Shown here: piece after piece, positions 22,735-22,789 of the stretch | Layout: each line of letters begins with the position of its first letter | How positions within the stretch are numbered: position 1 is the stretch's first letter | DNA from: an uncultured Collinsella sp. | GTDB lineage: Bacteria; Actinomycetota; Coriobacteriia; Coriobacteriales; Coriobacteriaceae | Direction of reading: 5' to 3' | NCBI GenBank assembly: GCA_900545165.1 | Contig: UQYA01000023.1 | Span: forward strand, 1 to 22,789 | DNA length: 22,789 nucleotides | Made by a program: the position numbers and the translations under genes | Notes under the pieces: model-generated | What the model saw: only the letters and a program-made list of their open reading frames with translations | Databases searched by the model: none | What the model was told of the DNA's origin: nothing

Positions 22735-22789
22735 TGGTCGCGGGGGCAGGATTTGAACCTACGACCTCCGGGTTATGAGCCCGGCGAGC
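22735..22789 (-). tRNA. tRNA-Met (CAT), initiator-like, 3' part only
   Basis: The window ends inside the gene, so the acceptor 5' strand and most of the D-arm are missing. The anticodon stem-loop is CCGGG-CTCATAA-CCCGG with anticodon CAT (22775-22777 on the plus strand). The variable loop is AGGTC, the T-arm GTAGG-TTCAAAT-CCTGC, and the acceptor 3' strand CCCCGCG, discriminator A, with an encoded CCA. The three G-C pairs at 29-31/39-41 are the mark of initiator tRNA. Elongator Met or Ile2 is less likely. Confidence 0.88.

Overview
The window looks like a chromosomal segment of a high-GC, gut-type Coriobacteriia (Actinomycetota), most like Collinsella. This is inferred from gene content and style: an LPXTG surface protein built from pilin-type isopeptide domains, an Ech-type energy-converting [NiFe] hydrogenase, an old-yellow-enzyme/FAD flavoprotein of the kind common in gut anaerobes, and long palindromic intergenic repeats. 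No taxonomic marker beyond a partial tRNA is present, so the genus is an inference.

Layout. Positions 1-942 (minus): the start of an FtsX-type ABC permease (cut by the window edge) preceded by its MacB/LolD-type ATPase. Positions 1059-4386 (minus): an ABC-2 exporter operon of one ATPase and two paralogous permeases. Positions 4597-6368 (plus): a divergent NarL-type histidine kinase and response regulator, probably controlling that exporter, an arrangement like the linearmycin-resistance Lnr systems. The kinase appears to be read from a leaderless mRNA. Positions 6369-6974: a gene-free stretch with two long foldback repeats sharing one core but with different outer arms, then the terminator of the next gene. 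Positions 6975-13247 (minus): a 2090-residue cell-wall-anchored protein with a signal peptide, a von Willebrand A domain with MIDAS, ten isopeptide-type repeat domains and an LPTTG anchor. Upstream of it lies a cluster of TGAGACA operator-like motifs.

Positions 13454-19122 (minus): a compact five-gene hydrogenase operon. Its order is a fused EchA-EchB membrane protein, EchC, EchD, EchE, EchF. Together these would oxidise reduced ferredoxin, evolve H2 and pump ions. EchC and EchD each carry a long alanine-rich tail, and EchE ends right after its last nickel-ligand motif. Positions 19408-19803 (minus): an orphan IS3/IS150-type OrfA-like helix-turn-helix protein with its own terminator, next to an AT-rich 450-bp spacer. 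Positions 20252-22282 (minus): a 676-residue FMN/4Fe-4S/FAD NADH:flavin oxidoreductase with an altered active-site segment. Positions 22424-22646: three imperfect palindromes repeated every 80-81 bp. The right edge holds the 3' part of a CAT-anticodon, initiator-like tRNA-Met with its terminator (minus).

The best candidates for undescribed structure are the 80-bp-period palindrome array, the two foldback elements, the TGAGACA operator cluster, and the EchA-EchB fusion with tailed neighbouring subunits. None of these could be searched against a database here.
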